A stretch of DNA of 60,000 bases, taken from assembly GCF_963678635.1 (NCBI RefSeq), contig NC_087067.1, positions 34,625,509-34,685,508 on the forward strand, given 5' to 3'. Of this stretch, positions 1 through 11,773 are shown piece after piece. The stretch comes from Symsagittifera roscoffensis (Eukaryota > Xenacoelomorpha > Acoela > Convolutidae). Each line of letters begins with the position of its first letter. Within the stretch, counting starts at the first letter, position 1. The notes under the pieces were generated by a model, which worked only from the letters and a program-made list of their open reading frames with translations, was not told where the DNA came from and did not search any database. Both the position numbers and the translations under genes were made by a program.

Positions 1-41
1 AGAATTTCGAACCATCCTATCGCTGGTCTTTATAGGAATTC

Positions 42-309
42 TTGATTTATGTTCCTCAAACCTTAGTTACTTTTATGATTCAACAGTTGGTCACTCAAAC
101 CATTTATAAGGTTGAAAAAAAAGACCCCATAACCATTGGCTCAAGGGTCAGGGACACTATCTCTTGCGATTTTGTACCTCAACTGGTCAAAGTCATTTCA
201 CGGTTCTCTTATGACATGGGACTTTAGGATCGTTACCGCTTAAAGGCCACTAACAAAAAATACCACCACTCTTTGGACAAAAAAAGTACGCCCCCAAAGC
301 CAGGTCTCT
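42..309 (+). other. Unrecognised ORF fragment with one internal TAG
   Basis: An open frame of 61 codons ends in TAG at 228. The same frame then continues for another 26 codons of lysine- and proline-rich sequence (KATNKKYHHSLDKK) to a TAA near 310. Both parts have a protein-like composition, so this may be a decayed exon or a piece of a transposable element. I recognise no domain. No splice signal that would remove the TAG is obvious. The window edge cuts off any upstream part. Confidence 0.2.
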
Positions 310-2098
310 AAATAGCTAAAACTTGCGAATGCATTTCAAAAAAAGAGCTTTGACCTCAAGTAATTACCATTAGTTTTTGTTGGAGTGTGCATATTTGACC
401 CATTTTAGATGGATCGGACTAAAACTCGCCTCAGCTCAAAATAACTAGAGAAAATGCAATCAGGTATTTTAATTCAGCTGTTCACACCTAATCAACTTTG
501 ATGAGGTTTGCGACCGAGTGCCGTCTCAAACGCATTGTGTCTAAATGCACAAAAAGTAACGTTCTCGCAGAGCGACAATTTTTTTGAAATTTTTCAGGTA
601 AGAAGTGGTACTAAATGAGGAGCTGAAGTGCTGCATACAACCCTTAAGAATTTGATAGAGCATGATAACAAACCGAAGTGTTCATTTATACTTAAAATAG
701 ATTTCATTAATGCGTTTCATTTGATTTATAGAGAAGTTTTGCTGATTTAGGTTTTTCGAACCGTCTGGAGTTTTACAAAATTACCATTACGCCTACACTA
801 AACCGAATTACCTTTTCAATATGTCGGAGGAGGGAACACAACAAGGTGATTCCGAGGCTTTACCGCTTTCTGCTGACACAATGCACACACTAGTGGAAAT
901 AAAACTTGAATCCAAATAAAACGTTGGTTGTTTCGATGATGGCAAACTATTCGACGACTACCAGATAGTGCTCCAAGACCTAACAAATTATACTGAAATT
1001 GGAAAAAGCTAATGCTTATGCATAGAGACAGAAAAATGTGAAATATGTTTTCTAAGACAGACCAGAAGTACACAGTACGATACAGTAATAGGAGAATTTC
1101 AAAAATTATGTCCGAAAATAAAAATAAAAACAAAGTATGAAATTGTATACTTGAGCTCCTAAACAGGCGAATCTTGTCAAAAAAAACTGCTGAAATAAAA
1201 AAATAGCTGCGCTGGAAAAGATAATCAGAGATTATTGATAAACTTGATGATTTTTTGGTTTGTAAACCTAAAAAATTGCTTTAGCATGCCGAAGCTCCTT
1301 TTATTTCTGCGTACATGCCCTGGATCTTGCAACAACAATTTGGGAAAAATACGATAGAATATTATGAAATTAAATACAAAAGATCAAAAAATTAAAATGA
1401 AGTATAGCCAATTTTGCAAGCAGTTCTCTTATCAGACAAAGATGGCTAAGATGCTTCGACCGCTCGTCTATTAGCTTACCCGCTTTTTCAGTCTCAGCAG
1501 TGGGAGCGAAAGCTACCATAAGTAATGTTTTTGGTTTGGAGCAAAAACTTCCAAAAGACTATCCTTAAAACGAGTATGGAAAAAACCTGAACGAAGCCAA
1601 CTTTTGATAACGAAATTTTTCAAATGATTTCGAAACTAGAATCTAAAGTAGTGAAGCGTTTCAAGGCTTGCCAGGGTAAGTTCGGGTCGCATCGGTTAAA
1701 CGTCACGCCGTGTAAACACCTAAGATCAGAGTTGTCAAATTATCAGCTTAGAATCGCAATTGGACTCCGCCTAGTTTCAAAAGATTGTGAAAAGCAAAAA
1801 CGGCGTGGCTCGTGTTGCCTCAAAAAAGCACGGAAATTCTCTTTAATTTCAATATTGAATGCCCTTAAAGAGCAAAATTTCGCCCCCACTCACTTTCCTT
1901 CTATTTTGGAGTCACGACTCCTGCACAGGACAGATCAGAAGCGACCAGACGGTTTCTCTTGTGTCCCAGGGGCTGTTGGTAGACTCGCACGCTCGGTTTG
2001 TAACTCCGGAACAGCGGCGTCCGAGTTGGAAGATCGCAAAACTGACAAATATAGAGATTTAAGTATTGATTGATTTATTTTTTTTCCAATCGCTTTAG
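310..2098. other. No assignable gene; two weak ORFs
   Basis: AT-rich sequence without a recognised gene. A 32-codon ORF at 821-919 (+) begins MSEEGTQQGDSEALPLS and has a plausible start context, so it could be a first exon, but no good splice donor follows before its TAA. A 149-codon ORF at 1624-2073 (+) is rich in Lys, Arg, Cys and Ser, overlaps a second open frame and resembles no family I know. Neither is a firm gene. Confidence 0.3.
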
Positions 2099-2188
2099 AA
2101 TATCAAAAGGGCGCCGCTCCTAGCACTGAGGTTTTTCTGAATGAGCATTGCAAGAACTTGAGCTGGTGTACCGAGGAACTCAGGGCAG
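2099..2188 (+). other. Candidate internal exon, unknown gene
   Basis: A 90-nt open block lies between a pyrimidine-rich acceptor (ttccaatcgctttag) and a donor (gcag|GTAGTT). It reads as a compact acidic/cysteine-containing peptide that includes STEVFLNEHCKNLSWC. It begins and ends in phase 1. That phase does not join directly to the phase-0 start of the PAF-acetylhydrolase exon at 2653, so either one more exon lies between them or this belongs to another gene. No homologue recognised. Confidence 0.3.
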
Positions 2189-2293
2189 GTAGTTTTCGTA
2201 AGCAGAGAATCTCCCTCGCATTACAAGTTGCGATCGCTGTCTGTGTACTCACCACTATAAATGATAAAAACTATTTTCGAAGATTTTTTTTAT

Positions 2294-2515
2294 TTATAAA
2301 GCCAAGGGAACAAAAACGCAGTTTCCTATAAGTATATGATAGTCCCGTAGCCTCATACCAGGTAAATCTTTTTGATTCTCTTCCACCTCCGGTTTATTGT
2401 ATTCAGGTGTTAGTTTTCTCGATCTGTTTGGCTTGGTTCCCATACCTGACTCTCCATATACGTTATATTTTACTCTTCCATATAAAGAAAAGTTATAGGA
2501 TTTTGACTGGAACAT
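2294..2515 (-). other. Unrecognised minus-strand ORF, possibly a terminal exon
   Basis: An open frame of 73 codons on the minus strand. It carries a hydrophilic stretch (KPNRSRKLTPEYNKPEVEEN) and a hydrophobic C-terminus, and an AATAAA-like, A-rich sequence follows the stop directly on that strand. This would suit a terminal exon with a poly(A) signal. The opposite strand is also partly open here. I recognise no domain and cannot link it to other exons. Confidence 0.2.
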
Positions 2516-2652
2516 GCGATAAAGATACTCCTGAGTGTAACCTCGGGTACTATGATACCGTCGACCTTCTGATTACTACTGGATGAAAAAAAAACATGAA
2601 TTAAACAAGTGTTTCAGTCCCAACCAAAAAAGTCATTTGCATATTGTTATAG

Positions 2653-3564
2653 ATCGGAACTTGCGTGGACGATGGGAAAACTTTGATTGGATGTTACAAA
2701 GGAGCTACCGAACTACAGATCGGATCGAATGGAGATGTCGCCTTAGCCAATCACAGAGCCGAAAAATTCCACCAATCAAAAAACAATCACCGGTCAAGTT
2801 CAATTCCAGTACCTTCCTGCAAAGTAATGAACGAAGCAGATTTTAGTTTTTACAAGAAAGAAGTTTTGATTCCATTCAAAATTGCGAAAAAAGGTGAAGA
2901 CGAGTTCATTTTGAGGAACAAGCAGATTCATCAAAGAGGTGACCAATGTGTGAAAATGCTGAACTTACTTTTGTCAATTCATATTGGGGAGAAAGTGTAC
3001 GATGCGTATAATTTGGATGCTCATTTTGATTTGGAGCAGCTGCAAGGTCGAATGGACATGACGAGGGTGGCAGTTGTGGGACACTCATTCGGGGGAGGAA
3101 CGAGCGTGTGTGCGCTGGCAAAAGACACCCGATTTAAATGCGCTGTCGCTCTAGACGCTTGGATGCACCCTTTAGAGCGGGAGTTGATCACTAAAGTGCA
3201 GCAGCCTGTTTTGTTTGTAAACAGCGACAAGTTCCAATGGCCCATGAATTTAGTCAAAATGAAAAAAATGGAAAGCCGATTCATGGACCGAATTATGCTG
3301 TTCCTTCGTGGAACTGTGCATCAAAGTCAGGGCGATTTCCCCTTCTTACTACCCCCACTTTTCTCCCGAATTTTGGAAGTAAGGGGTAAAACGGAACCAA
3401 AAATTGCGATGCAACTTAGCAACCGTGCATCGCTGGCCTTCCTCAGGAAACATCTGGACATTCCAGATCGCACCGACTGGTGGGGACTTCTAGAAGGGAA
3501 GGATGACCGGGTGATCATTGGGACCAATGCGCCACTTAGACGATGCTCTGTAGGCATCATCTAA
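2653..3564 (+). CDS. Platelet-activating factor acetylhydrolase-like, last two exons
   Basis: This encodes a PAF-acetylhydrolase/lipoprotein-associated phospholipase A2-type enzyme, an alpha/beta hydrolase that removes short or oxidised sn-2 acyl groups from phospholipids. Exon 2653-2792 follows acceptor ttgttatag. A 54-nt intron (2793-2846, GTCAAG...TTTTAG) joins it in phase (2 nt + 1 nt) to 2847-3564, ending in TAA. The product is about 285 residues. Visible landmarks are the nucleophile elbow GHSFGGG with its Ser codon at 3085, the catalytic Asp in ALDAWM at 3154, and the His in GTVHQ at 3319. The C-terminal segment SNRASLAFLRKHLDIP is typical of the family. The family is usually about 400-440 residues, so roughly 120-150 N-terminal residues must be upstream, lost or outside the window. 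The body has no stop or frameshift, so it may be functional. Its last codons are copied at 13.54 kb. Confidence 0.85.
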   Translation: MGTCVDDGKTLIGCYKGATELQIGSNGDVALANHRAEKFHQSKNNHRSSSIPVPSCKVMNEADFSFYKKEVLIPFKIAKKGEDEFILRNKQIHQRGDQCVKMLNLLLSIHIGEKVYDAYNLDAHFDLEQLQGRMDMTRVAVVGHSFGGGTSVCALAKDTRFKCAVALDAWMHPLERELITKVQQPVLFVNSDKFQWPMNLVKMKKMESRFMDRIMLFLRGTVHQSQGDFPFLLPPLFSRILEVRGKTEPKIAMQLSNRASLAFLRKHLDIPDRTDWWGLLEGKDDRVIIGTNAPLRRCSVGII

Positions 3565-4770
3565 TAGGGATTTGGGGTCATAAAGTTAAACTAATGGTTA
3601 AGACTCAGTCAGACTTAGTCAAACATTTTTTAGTGAATAACTCTCGTTTCATTTTCAAAATTACGTGAATATGTGTTTGGCACTTAAGTATTGTTCGTGC
3701 CAAAAGTTTCAAACATTTATTAGAAGCACAAAAAGATCTTACTTTTCTGAGGCGACTCTATTGGCTGCTGCTCTGGTGCAGACTGTGTTCTTGCTCTTCT
3801 CCTCGTCCCTAATCGGTTGTTTCAGCTGGTCGTACTTCAAAAAGCAACCATCGCAGCTCATCTCGTTTATTGTTAGAAACTTGAAAGAAGTATTGCATGT
3901 GAATTTGTTTTCAGAAATGCAGCAGTTTTTTTAACTCCTAGACATCAGGCCAATTAGTTGCGATGACTTCCAGTAGTGCCTTGATGTTATGACTTCTGCA
4001 GGTCAAGAAAAGGTCGCCTCTCCAACTTTCACCATGCACTATTATGATACCATAGTTTGCAATATATGTAATTCAAGTTTTATGTTAAATCTAAATGAGC
4101 GATGCAGATGTAAGCAGGAATATGCTCTAGTTTTTCGGCGAAGAGCTTTCTTGGGCCATAACCAGAACCTAAAACACACGTTCAATATCTTTCTGTTTAT
4201 TTGAAAATCAAAACGCTAGATTGCAAAATGTTTTCGTGCATTTTTTTATCAATCAAACAAACGAAATAGAGTAAAAACTCTTGATTGGCGCGGTTTTTTT
4301 TTCAAATGTGCATGCTTTTTTTCGTGTTTTTCACATGAGTTTTATACCAGATAACCAACTGCGTTTTTTGCATCTCGAAAATTGTGCACATCTCGACATT
4401 GCGTGTCTCGATTTGTGTCATAAAACACACGTGTTCAGTATGTTTCGGTGTCATATGTATGTTTCCGTGTCGTATTTCAAAAGTTAATGCAATATTTGAA
4501 CAATTAGTGCACTATTTGAAGTACTGGTGCAATATCTGGTAAGCAATAACTACTGTATCTGTTGCTTACCTACTAAACAATTGTTTTCGATGCAATATTT
4601 AGCTGTACTTTATCTTCTACATACTTTGAAACATTCGTTTTATTTCGAAAGTCTTGATTATTAAGTCAAGCTATGTCGTGGAAACTTTTTTGTAGACGTT
4701 ATAACATTTCAAAGTCAACTAATGCGTGTATGTACCGCTACCGCGATCGAAACTGCACTAGTAACTCGAA
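3545..4770. repeat. Block A: segmental duplication of the PAF-AH 3' flank (copy 1)
   Basis: About 1.2 kb beginning in the last codons of the PAF-acetylhydrolase (CTCTGTAGGCATCATC). It reappears in the same orientation at about 13540-14768 with scattered substitutions and small indels. The plus-strand ORFs inside it (3665-3934, 3989-4204) are shadows of minus-strand exons. This is evidently the ancestral copy, because its left edge is continuous with the hydrolase gene. Confidence 0.9.
3743..3995 (-). CDS. Two-exon antisense gene fragment, unknown function (copy 1)
   Basis: On the minus strand, exon 3944-3995 (after acceptor cctgcag) ends with IKALLEVIATNWPD. An 82-nt intron (donor GTCTAG, branch-like TTCTAAC, acceptor AAACGAG) leads to exon 3743-3861, which begins MSCDGCFLKYDQLK, ends near NRVASE and has a canonical GTAAGA donor in phase 2. 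The same exon lengths (52 and 119 nt), phases and splice sites are preserved in the duplicate at 13.7-14.0 kb. The protein is small, charged and Cys-containing. An upstream exon near 4050-4170 (contains YGPRKLFAEKLEH) is possible. No family recognised. It lies convergent to the hydrolase, so their 3' regions would overlap. Confidence 0.45.
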
Positions 4771-4802
4771 GCAATTGCATTGCGCTCTAGATAGAACCAA
4801 AC

Positions 4803-5565
4803 ACCCGGGTTGACCAAAAATGCTTATCATACACTTCTCATGAATGGGAATTTTTTTTCATACAATTCCATACAATTCCATATAGGTGTTTTTTCCATAA
4901 ATCAAAAAAGTTGTTTTTGTTTCTAATTTTGTTTTCTGAAAAAGTTTGGCTTCTGTTTGCTACCGAACACTAGTGACAAAGACCTTAGTTACTCAAAGCA
5001 CCAAAGGTTGGACTGTCCTGCATATACAATGCATTGAAAACGACCTGAATTGTCTTCGAGCTGTCTTTCACAAATGATATAAATAACAAAAGTAAAAAAA
5101 ACTTTCATTTTTTGGCAAAATTTTTCAATTAGGATTATTTTAGTTTTTTGAGTTTTCAAATTGTCAGACATTTATCAAGGCATGCATAAACACCGCCATA
5201 CAAAAGAAATAGGAATTTTATGTGAAAAATAAAACAGTCAATATTATCGTATCCAGGACTACGTTATGCAGTTAAGAAATTAAAATTTGCATGTCAAAAA
5301 AATTTCGGAAAATGTTTTTTTGCGTACAAAATTCGATTCGCGGTTGACAAAAAAAATAAAACAAATTTTAGGGCAAGTTTTGAAAATCACTTGGAAAATG
5401 CTTGTGTCGCCATCAAAAAAAAACGCCAATCATACAATTTCCGTATATGGAAAATGTATGGTAAGCATTTTCTCCATGACTTGATGCATGGAATTGTATG
5501 ATAAGGTTTTTTTTTTGTATGGAATTGTATGATAAGCATTTTCGGTGTATGGAGGTCAACCCGGG
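4803..5565. mobile_element. Block B: hairpin-rich inverted-repeat element (MITE-like), copy 1
   Basis: A 763-bp element bounded by perfect 12-bp inverted ends: CCCGGGTTGACC at 4803-4814 and GGTCAACCCGGG at 5554-5565. Inside, the motif ATGCTTATCATACA and its complement recur, with near-palindromes such as CAATTTCCGTATATGGAAAA around 5425-5460, so single strands could fold into several long stems. There is no transposase. No clear target-site duplication was seen. The short ORFs inside it are incidental. It is probably a non-autonomous DNA element or other foldback repeat. Confidence 0.75.
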
Positions 5566-5650
5566 ACGCTGTTTCTAATCGCTGCAAGCGCAAAGTAGAA
5601 CTAGTTTAAAAGTAGTATTTATGACCAACTAAATTCTTATCATTTTCTCA

Positions 5651-5758
5651 GGTTGACCAAAAAACGCCAATCATACAATTTCCGTATATGGAAAATGTAT
5701 GGTAAGCATTTTCTCCATGACTTGATGCATGGAATTGTATGATAAGGGTATGATAAAC
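5651..5758. mobile_element. Block B fragment
   Basis: A 108-bp fragment begins with the terminal motif CAGGTTGACC and then jumps to the 3' hairpin half of the element (CCGTATATGGAAAATG...GGAATTGTATGATAAG). It sits between two full copies and looks like a by-product of the tandem duplication. Confidence 0.6.
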
Positions 5759-6484
5759 AGGTTGACCAAAAATGCTTATCATACACTTCTCATGAATGGG
5801 ATTTTTTTTTCATACAATTCCATACAATTCCATATAGGTGTTTTTTCCATAAATCAAAAAAGTTGTTTTTGTTTCTAATTTTGTTTTCTGAAAAAGTTTG
5901 GCTTCTGTTTGCTACCGAACACTAGTGACAAAGACCTTAGTTACTCAAAGCACCAAAGGTTGGACTGTCCTGCATATACAATGCATTGAAAACGACCTGA
6001 ATTGTCTTCGAGCTGTCTTTCACAAATGATATAAATAACAAAAGTAAAAAAACTTTCATTTTTTGGCAAAATTTTTCAATTAGGATTATTTTAGTTTTTT
6101 GAGTTTTCAAATTGTCAGACATTTATCAAGGCATGCATAAACACCGCCATACAAAAGAAATAGGAATTTTATGTGAAAAATAAAACAGTCAATATTATCG
6201 TATCCAGGACTACGTTATGCAGTTAAGAAATTAAAATTTGCATGTCAAAAAAATTTCGGAAAATGTTTTTTGCGTACAAAATTCGATTCGCGGTTGACAA
6301 AAAAAATAAAACAAATTTTAGGGCAAGTTTTGAAAATCATTTGGAAAATGCTTGTGTCGCCATCAAAAAAAAACGCCAATCATACAATTTCCGTATATGG
6401 AAAATGTATGGTAAGCATTTTCTCCATGACTTGATGCATGGAATTGTATGATAAGCATTTTCGGTGTATGGAGGTCAACCCGGG
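5759..6484. mobile_element. Block B, tandem copy 2
   Basis: Nearly identical to 4808-5565 apart from a missing ~31-bp hairpin segment near the 3' end. It is followed by the same ~75-bp flank (ACGCTGTTTCTAATCGCTGC...) that follows copy 1. The duplicated unit therefore includes host flank, which shows tandem duplication rather than independent transposition. The left CCCG is lost; the right end GGTCAACCCGGG (6473-6484) is intact. Confidence 0.75.
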
Positions 6485-6564
6485 ACGCTGTTTCTAATCG
6501 CTGCAAGCGCAAAGTAGAACTAGTTTAAAAGTAGTATTTATGACCAACTAAATTCTTGATAAAA

Positions 6565-7842
6565 CTACCTCTATCAAATAGTTCTTACTAACCAATCATG
6601 ATCCGTAACTAGCACTGACATTTTTTTCTAATGCTGTAACCACTTGCAGTTTCAGCACCAGAACAATTTAAATATAACTTTGAAGTCAGATGTTCTCCTT
6701 TGGATCAAGTTCCAGATATCTAACCCGAGAAAACCAGTATACTCTAGATCTATTGAGACTAGGAGATATAAGAGTAAGATTAGGATCGGTATTAGACAAA
6801 GAAGTCGCACGAACTTATCCGGCTGAAAATAAGATAGCGTGACGAAATTACTCTGAAGCGTGACGATATCTAAAATAACTATGAGCAAGTTACTCCAAGC
6901 ATATACTCATCTGATGTAACCAAAGGTATTGAACAAGACCTACTAACAAACCTAGACGTAGCAAAGTAGAATTAGAAAAAAGATCAAAATATAGATAGCA
7001 AAATTGCAACAAGATAGATAGCATAGACAATCTAATAGATACGTCTACGTCTCAAAATGTCTAATTCAATATTTCATACAATACGGCAAAGACCAGGTCG
7101 AAAAATGAACGGCAGACCAAGCTTCTACATCGTGAAATAACGCAAACTGCAACGAGTATATCTCCACAGAATTGTCCATGCAGTAAGTTTTCATTCTCTA
7201 ACATGAAAACTAAATTACTTGGAGCAGCAAAGTTCCTTTCCAAGCAATATATTTCCTGATGTTAATTTACCATAATATATAAGCATAATACCGCCTGATG
7301 AAAAATTAAACAAGTTGTTCTTTTCATCAAAGTCTGCAGTAATTTTGAAAGCTTTTGTTAAACTAAAATTTATTGACAAAAAATAAAAAATTAGTTAAAA
7401 ACAAAATTGAGTTTGGTTTCATTGAAATCATCAAAGTGCCATGCTTCTCAAGAAACCTAATCCTTTCTTCCTTTTCAATTTTTCCCAATCCTTTTCATCC
7501 TTCTTTCTTCAACTCAAAACCTTAACCATAATTATTCAAAACCTAATATCAAGTTAATTTTTGACCTTCAAATCAATTCTTTTAAACTCTTAATGTTTTC
7601 ATTAGCTTAAACTTATAACTTGAATATTATCAAGGCCTATCCTTGTTTTCTAACAATCTAATCTCCACAAGAGTAGATCAGCAAGTCTATCCTTGAATCT
7701 TTTTTATTTTTATAAATGTTTTAAATTTTTATTTATTTCAACTAAAATTTTTTTTTAAATCAATTCTTCCCCTGGATTAATTAAAACAATTTTGTTCCCC
7801 CAACCTCCCAGTAAAGAGTTTCTCTCGACCTCAAACTCTTAT
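6565..7842. other. Non-coding interval between block B and element E1
   Basis: AT-rich sequence unique to this position, with no counterpart before E2. It includes loose GATA/TAGATAG repeats near 6980-7030 and pyrimidine-rich stretches at 7440-7530. No convincing gene was found. The 3' part could contain the 5' end of element E1, because E2 is aligned only from the equivalent of 7843, but no long terminal repeat could be identified. Confidence 0.4.
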
Positions 7843-10436
7843 CAACGACCCATGACTAATAGAAATTTTTGGAAAACTAACCATTTTAAATTGGATAAAC
7901 AGTGAAGAACTTTGGTTACTCATGCTTCACTTGAGCCCCTCCTCTTAGTTGACCCTAAAACAATTTTAAACTTAGCAAGATTTAAAATAGTATCTAACGG
8001 TCTACTCGTGTTCTTATTATACCTGAACCTTGTGGATTGATTCCTAATCTCCAACCCTCAGTCACAAAATGACAACCCTAAGTAAGATGAGTAATCTTTT
8101 CTAAAATAAATCTTAGCCACCGAGAAGGTAAAACATCATTCTGACGAATTGATATACTTTCTCTCCCAGCAATCTCGAAAACCCATGCCCCAAGTTAGGA
8201 TAGCCTCACAACAAACGTAAATATCAACAAATTAGGAAATAATTATTCTAACACCTGGATTTTGAAACCATCATCCTAAATCTGATTTGAAGAGATAATT
8301 TAGTTAACAAAAAACAATAACACCCCACAATTATTTAATCAAAAGACACGACCTTGTAATTACGCCATTTACGCCACTTAGAGAAAAAATAGGACATATC
8401 AGATTTAAAAAAAAAACAAACAAGAAAATAGGCAATTAAAACAAAACAAAACAAATTTTAGAACGAAAACTTTCCAAGACACGAAACGCAATTTCGGGAT
8501 CCGACGCAACTACAATACAAGAACTTCAGGACCTAAAAGATTTAATCGACGAAAATAACCCTATAAACTACCAAACAAATTCTGAATCAGAATCCACAAT
8601 ACCATCATCAAAATAGGTAAAAGCAGAATAAATAACTCATATTTTCTTAAGCCGGTACGAATATAGAATTGTAATCCACAACTAAGACACATTGAAAATT
8701 ACACGTTAACCGTAATACAACACATAAAGAAAATGATTCAATACGACGAAAGTTTTGACAATGATTCTACTCTTCCCTTTGTCAGTCGCCCGCAAAGCGA
8801 CTAAGCTAAAGGGCAAGCACAATTTCGCCAAAGAGTTAATTGCAAATTTTTTCGAAAAAAGAAGAAGCACATGTAATCCAGAACTTTCTGAAATAAAAAT
8901 CAAAAGTCAAATACGTTAGCACTATCTACCAATCATTAGTAATATCACCTCATATTACGGAACGTTTACTTTCGAAATTTTACTTCACAAACAAATTAAA
9001 CACCACACCGAATACAAACAAATTACATAAACCTAGATTTCTCAAAAACTTTCACAGAATATTTTGATAAAAATCAACATCAAAATTCATAAAGAGTAAG
9101 CCCAATATTCACATTTGTTTTTTCCTCCATCACTTATAGTTACATTTTTGTTTTAGACTAGTACATCACGACAAGCAATAGTAAGGCAAAAAATCATAAA
9201 ATATCACAAATAGTAAAAGAGCATGGTTAACGATAGGTTTTTTAACACACTTTATTTTTAATCTCCGCAGCAAGAAAAAACTTCCGACTACAAACATCAG
9301 ACGATGAAACTATTTTAGCAGACCAAACAGATTATAAATGGGAACCTGAAAAGTCTCATCTTTTATATATCAATATACCTAAAGATAATTAACGTGCAGC
9401 AATCGCCACTGTCTCCGTACACAAAGATTGTTTAAGAGTAACTCAACTCATCATTGATTTAACACCCTCAATTATAACACAAAATACAATGATAGAACAA
9501 TTACAAATAGTTTAAATTAAACATTTATAATTACCCAGCAAACCTTTAATGATACTAGAACTCTGACACAACAAGTTATTCAATCCCCAATGCCCTTTAT
9601 AATCGAAGAAATAGTCTAAACAAAACCTACAACATCACAAAAAATTATCTTTCCTATTCTTCCAACACTCACAACACCACATAAAAAAAATACCCCCTTC
9701 CCACAAACAACAATACAATCAACAGTCAAACAATTCTTTGTTCCAAATTATTCTCACGTGGATTATCAAACATAAAGGCCAATAACTAAAACGCGACAAT
9801 CCAACGAACAAAAACACGCAAAGAGATAAAAATTCGCCAAACATAACTATAATTTTCGCAAACAACAATATTTAACACACCAATAGCAAAACCCTTTTGC
9901 CCAACCCGACATCAATCACAGGAACATAACTAGACTTAACAGATGCCACAACCAGTTTACCAGTCAGTATCCAACAAATTCCTAGTCGGTATCCAAAAAA
10001 TCCAACAAACAAACAATGCACAAGAAGTCAACAACAGTATTCCGAGGACGAAGATTGCTTCAATCAAAATCGAAAGCAATACAAAAAAATCCCAAGAAAA
10101 AATTATTGAAATAATATTGGCCAACCGCATAACATCAGACATTATTGAACCCTACCTGAACTCAGAGCAAACACGACAAACACAACAAACTCCTCCTCAA
10201 CGACGAAAAAAGGCGGGATCAAAAACCACAAGCAATCAGAAAACAATTACACAAAGTTACCCAATCAATCTAATGGAAAATCAAATTTCGTTACCATTTA
10301 AAATACAAAAACACGAATTTACAAAACACAACATACAACTTTTACACAAATTCCAAATGCAGCAGTATCACTTCAAAGACAATGAATCCATACCTTATGG
10401 GTGGATCATCTATTACATCTAAAAAACCACTTATGG

Positions 10437-11110
10437 TTTTCTCAGGAACAGACCCTGATTATTCAGTAAAAGACTAACTAAATGCAGTTACAGCAAATTT
10501 ACTTTTAAATATAGGTCCAGAACTAGTCAATACACCACTTCATCAGAATTTGATACATGGGCCCACAGCATTAATTCAAACTACTCTTGATGGCGCAGCT
10601 CTAAAATGGTTTTCAGTCCTACCTATAGGAATTGGCTCTGATTTGAAACGATTCACATATGTGTTTTCAAAAATGTTCGAATCTGAAAAAAATGAACAAC
10701 ACAAAAGAATTGTCAAAACTAAACAATAAAACAACTCGCAGTAAGAATTGAAACCATAGTACAAAACGCTTATTCTCTAAAAAAACATGATAACAAAAAC
10801 AAGAAAATGACCAAATTTTCAAGGATGACCCCAAACACAACAATTAAACAAGCAGTAAATAAACTAGAAAAAGCTGAATTCACAATTAAATTATATAAAA
10901 CAGAAAACTCAAAACTACAAAAAAATAAACAACATCCAAACAACAACTTCACAAATTAATAATATCCAAGACTCTGTTAACGAATTAGCAGAAAAAATCA
11001 CTCAAATACTAAACATCTATGAAAAGAAACCGAATTTCAAAGGCAAACCATAAATCAAAAAATTATGCAATTATTGTCGCAGATATAGACATAGCATTGC
11101 TGATAGCAGA
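10437..11110 (+). pseudogene. Gag remnant of E1 (capsid core and zinc knuckle)
   Basis: A gag-like frame at 10437-10728 shows FSGTDPDYSV and GAALKWFSVLP, the Trp-containing core typical of retrotransposon gag, and has one internal stop. Further on, at 11066-11107, there is a CCHC-type zinc knuckle reading CNYCRRYRHS, in which the fourth ligand position is Ser (AGC) instead of Cys. Asn/Arg/Ser-rich sequence follows to about 11515. The long ORF at 9943-10422 is mainly an alternative frame over the gag N-terminus. The gene is broken by several stops. Confidence 0.65.
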
Positions 11111-11773
11111 CAAAAACAAAAAGACAACTGAAATACACCACAAAAACACAGAAAACCAAGGAATTCTTTTCATCCATACATGAAAAAAGATCAAAGTTTA
11201 CCAAACAAATGGGTTCAAAGTAACAACAGCTCAGTAAAACAACTTCCAGATAGCTATAATAATAACAGATCACAGGAACCGTTCCTACTCAAACTCTAGG
11301 AATAGATACTATTCCAATGACCGTTCAACAATTCCGTCATAGTAGATCACAAAACTACTCCAGCAATAGATCAAATTATAAAAACTATAATAAAAAAAAT
11401 CCCGTGATAATTCTAGAAATAGAAACAACAATTACCAAAACAGATCAAGAAACTATTCTCAATCATCCCATCGAAAAAATTTCCAATTTTCAAACAGACA
11501 ATTCAAAACGATAAAAGCAGTACAACAAAACATCAAAGACAAATTGATCAAGTACAATCTACAGATAAAACAAGTTCAGACCCTCCAGGTGTCGACAATA
11601 CAGAAACTTCAGATCTACAGATAAATCACATTCACTATGAAACCACAGATGACAAAAGTGATACAGAAAACACACTTATTGTTAACATGCCCAAAGAAGA
11701 AAATGAATATGAAACACCAACTGACTCGAATAGTTACCAAACGAGGATCAAAAACGCTTTGACTTAATAAAAA

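Noticed and set aside
3665-4204. Plus-strand ORFs of 89 and 71 codons in block A (also 13661-14200)
   Set aside because: They overlap minus-strand exons with good splice sites whose peptide sequence is better conserved; the plus-strand frames are shadows.
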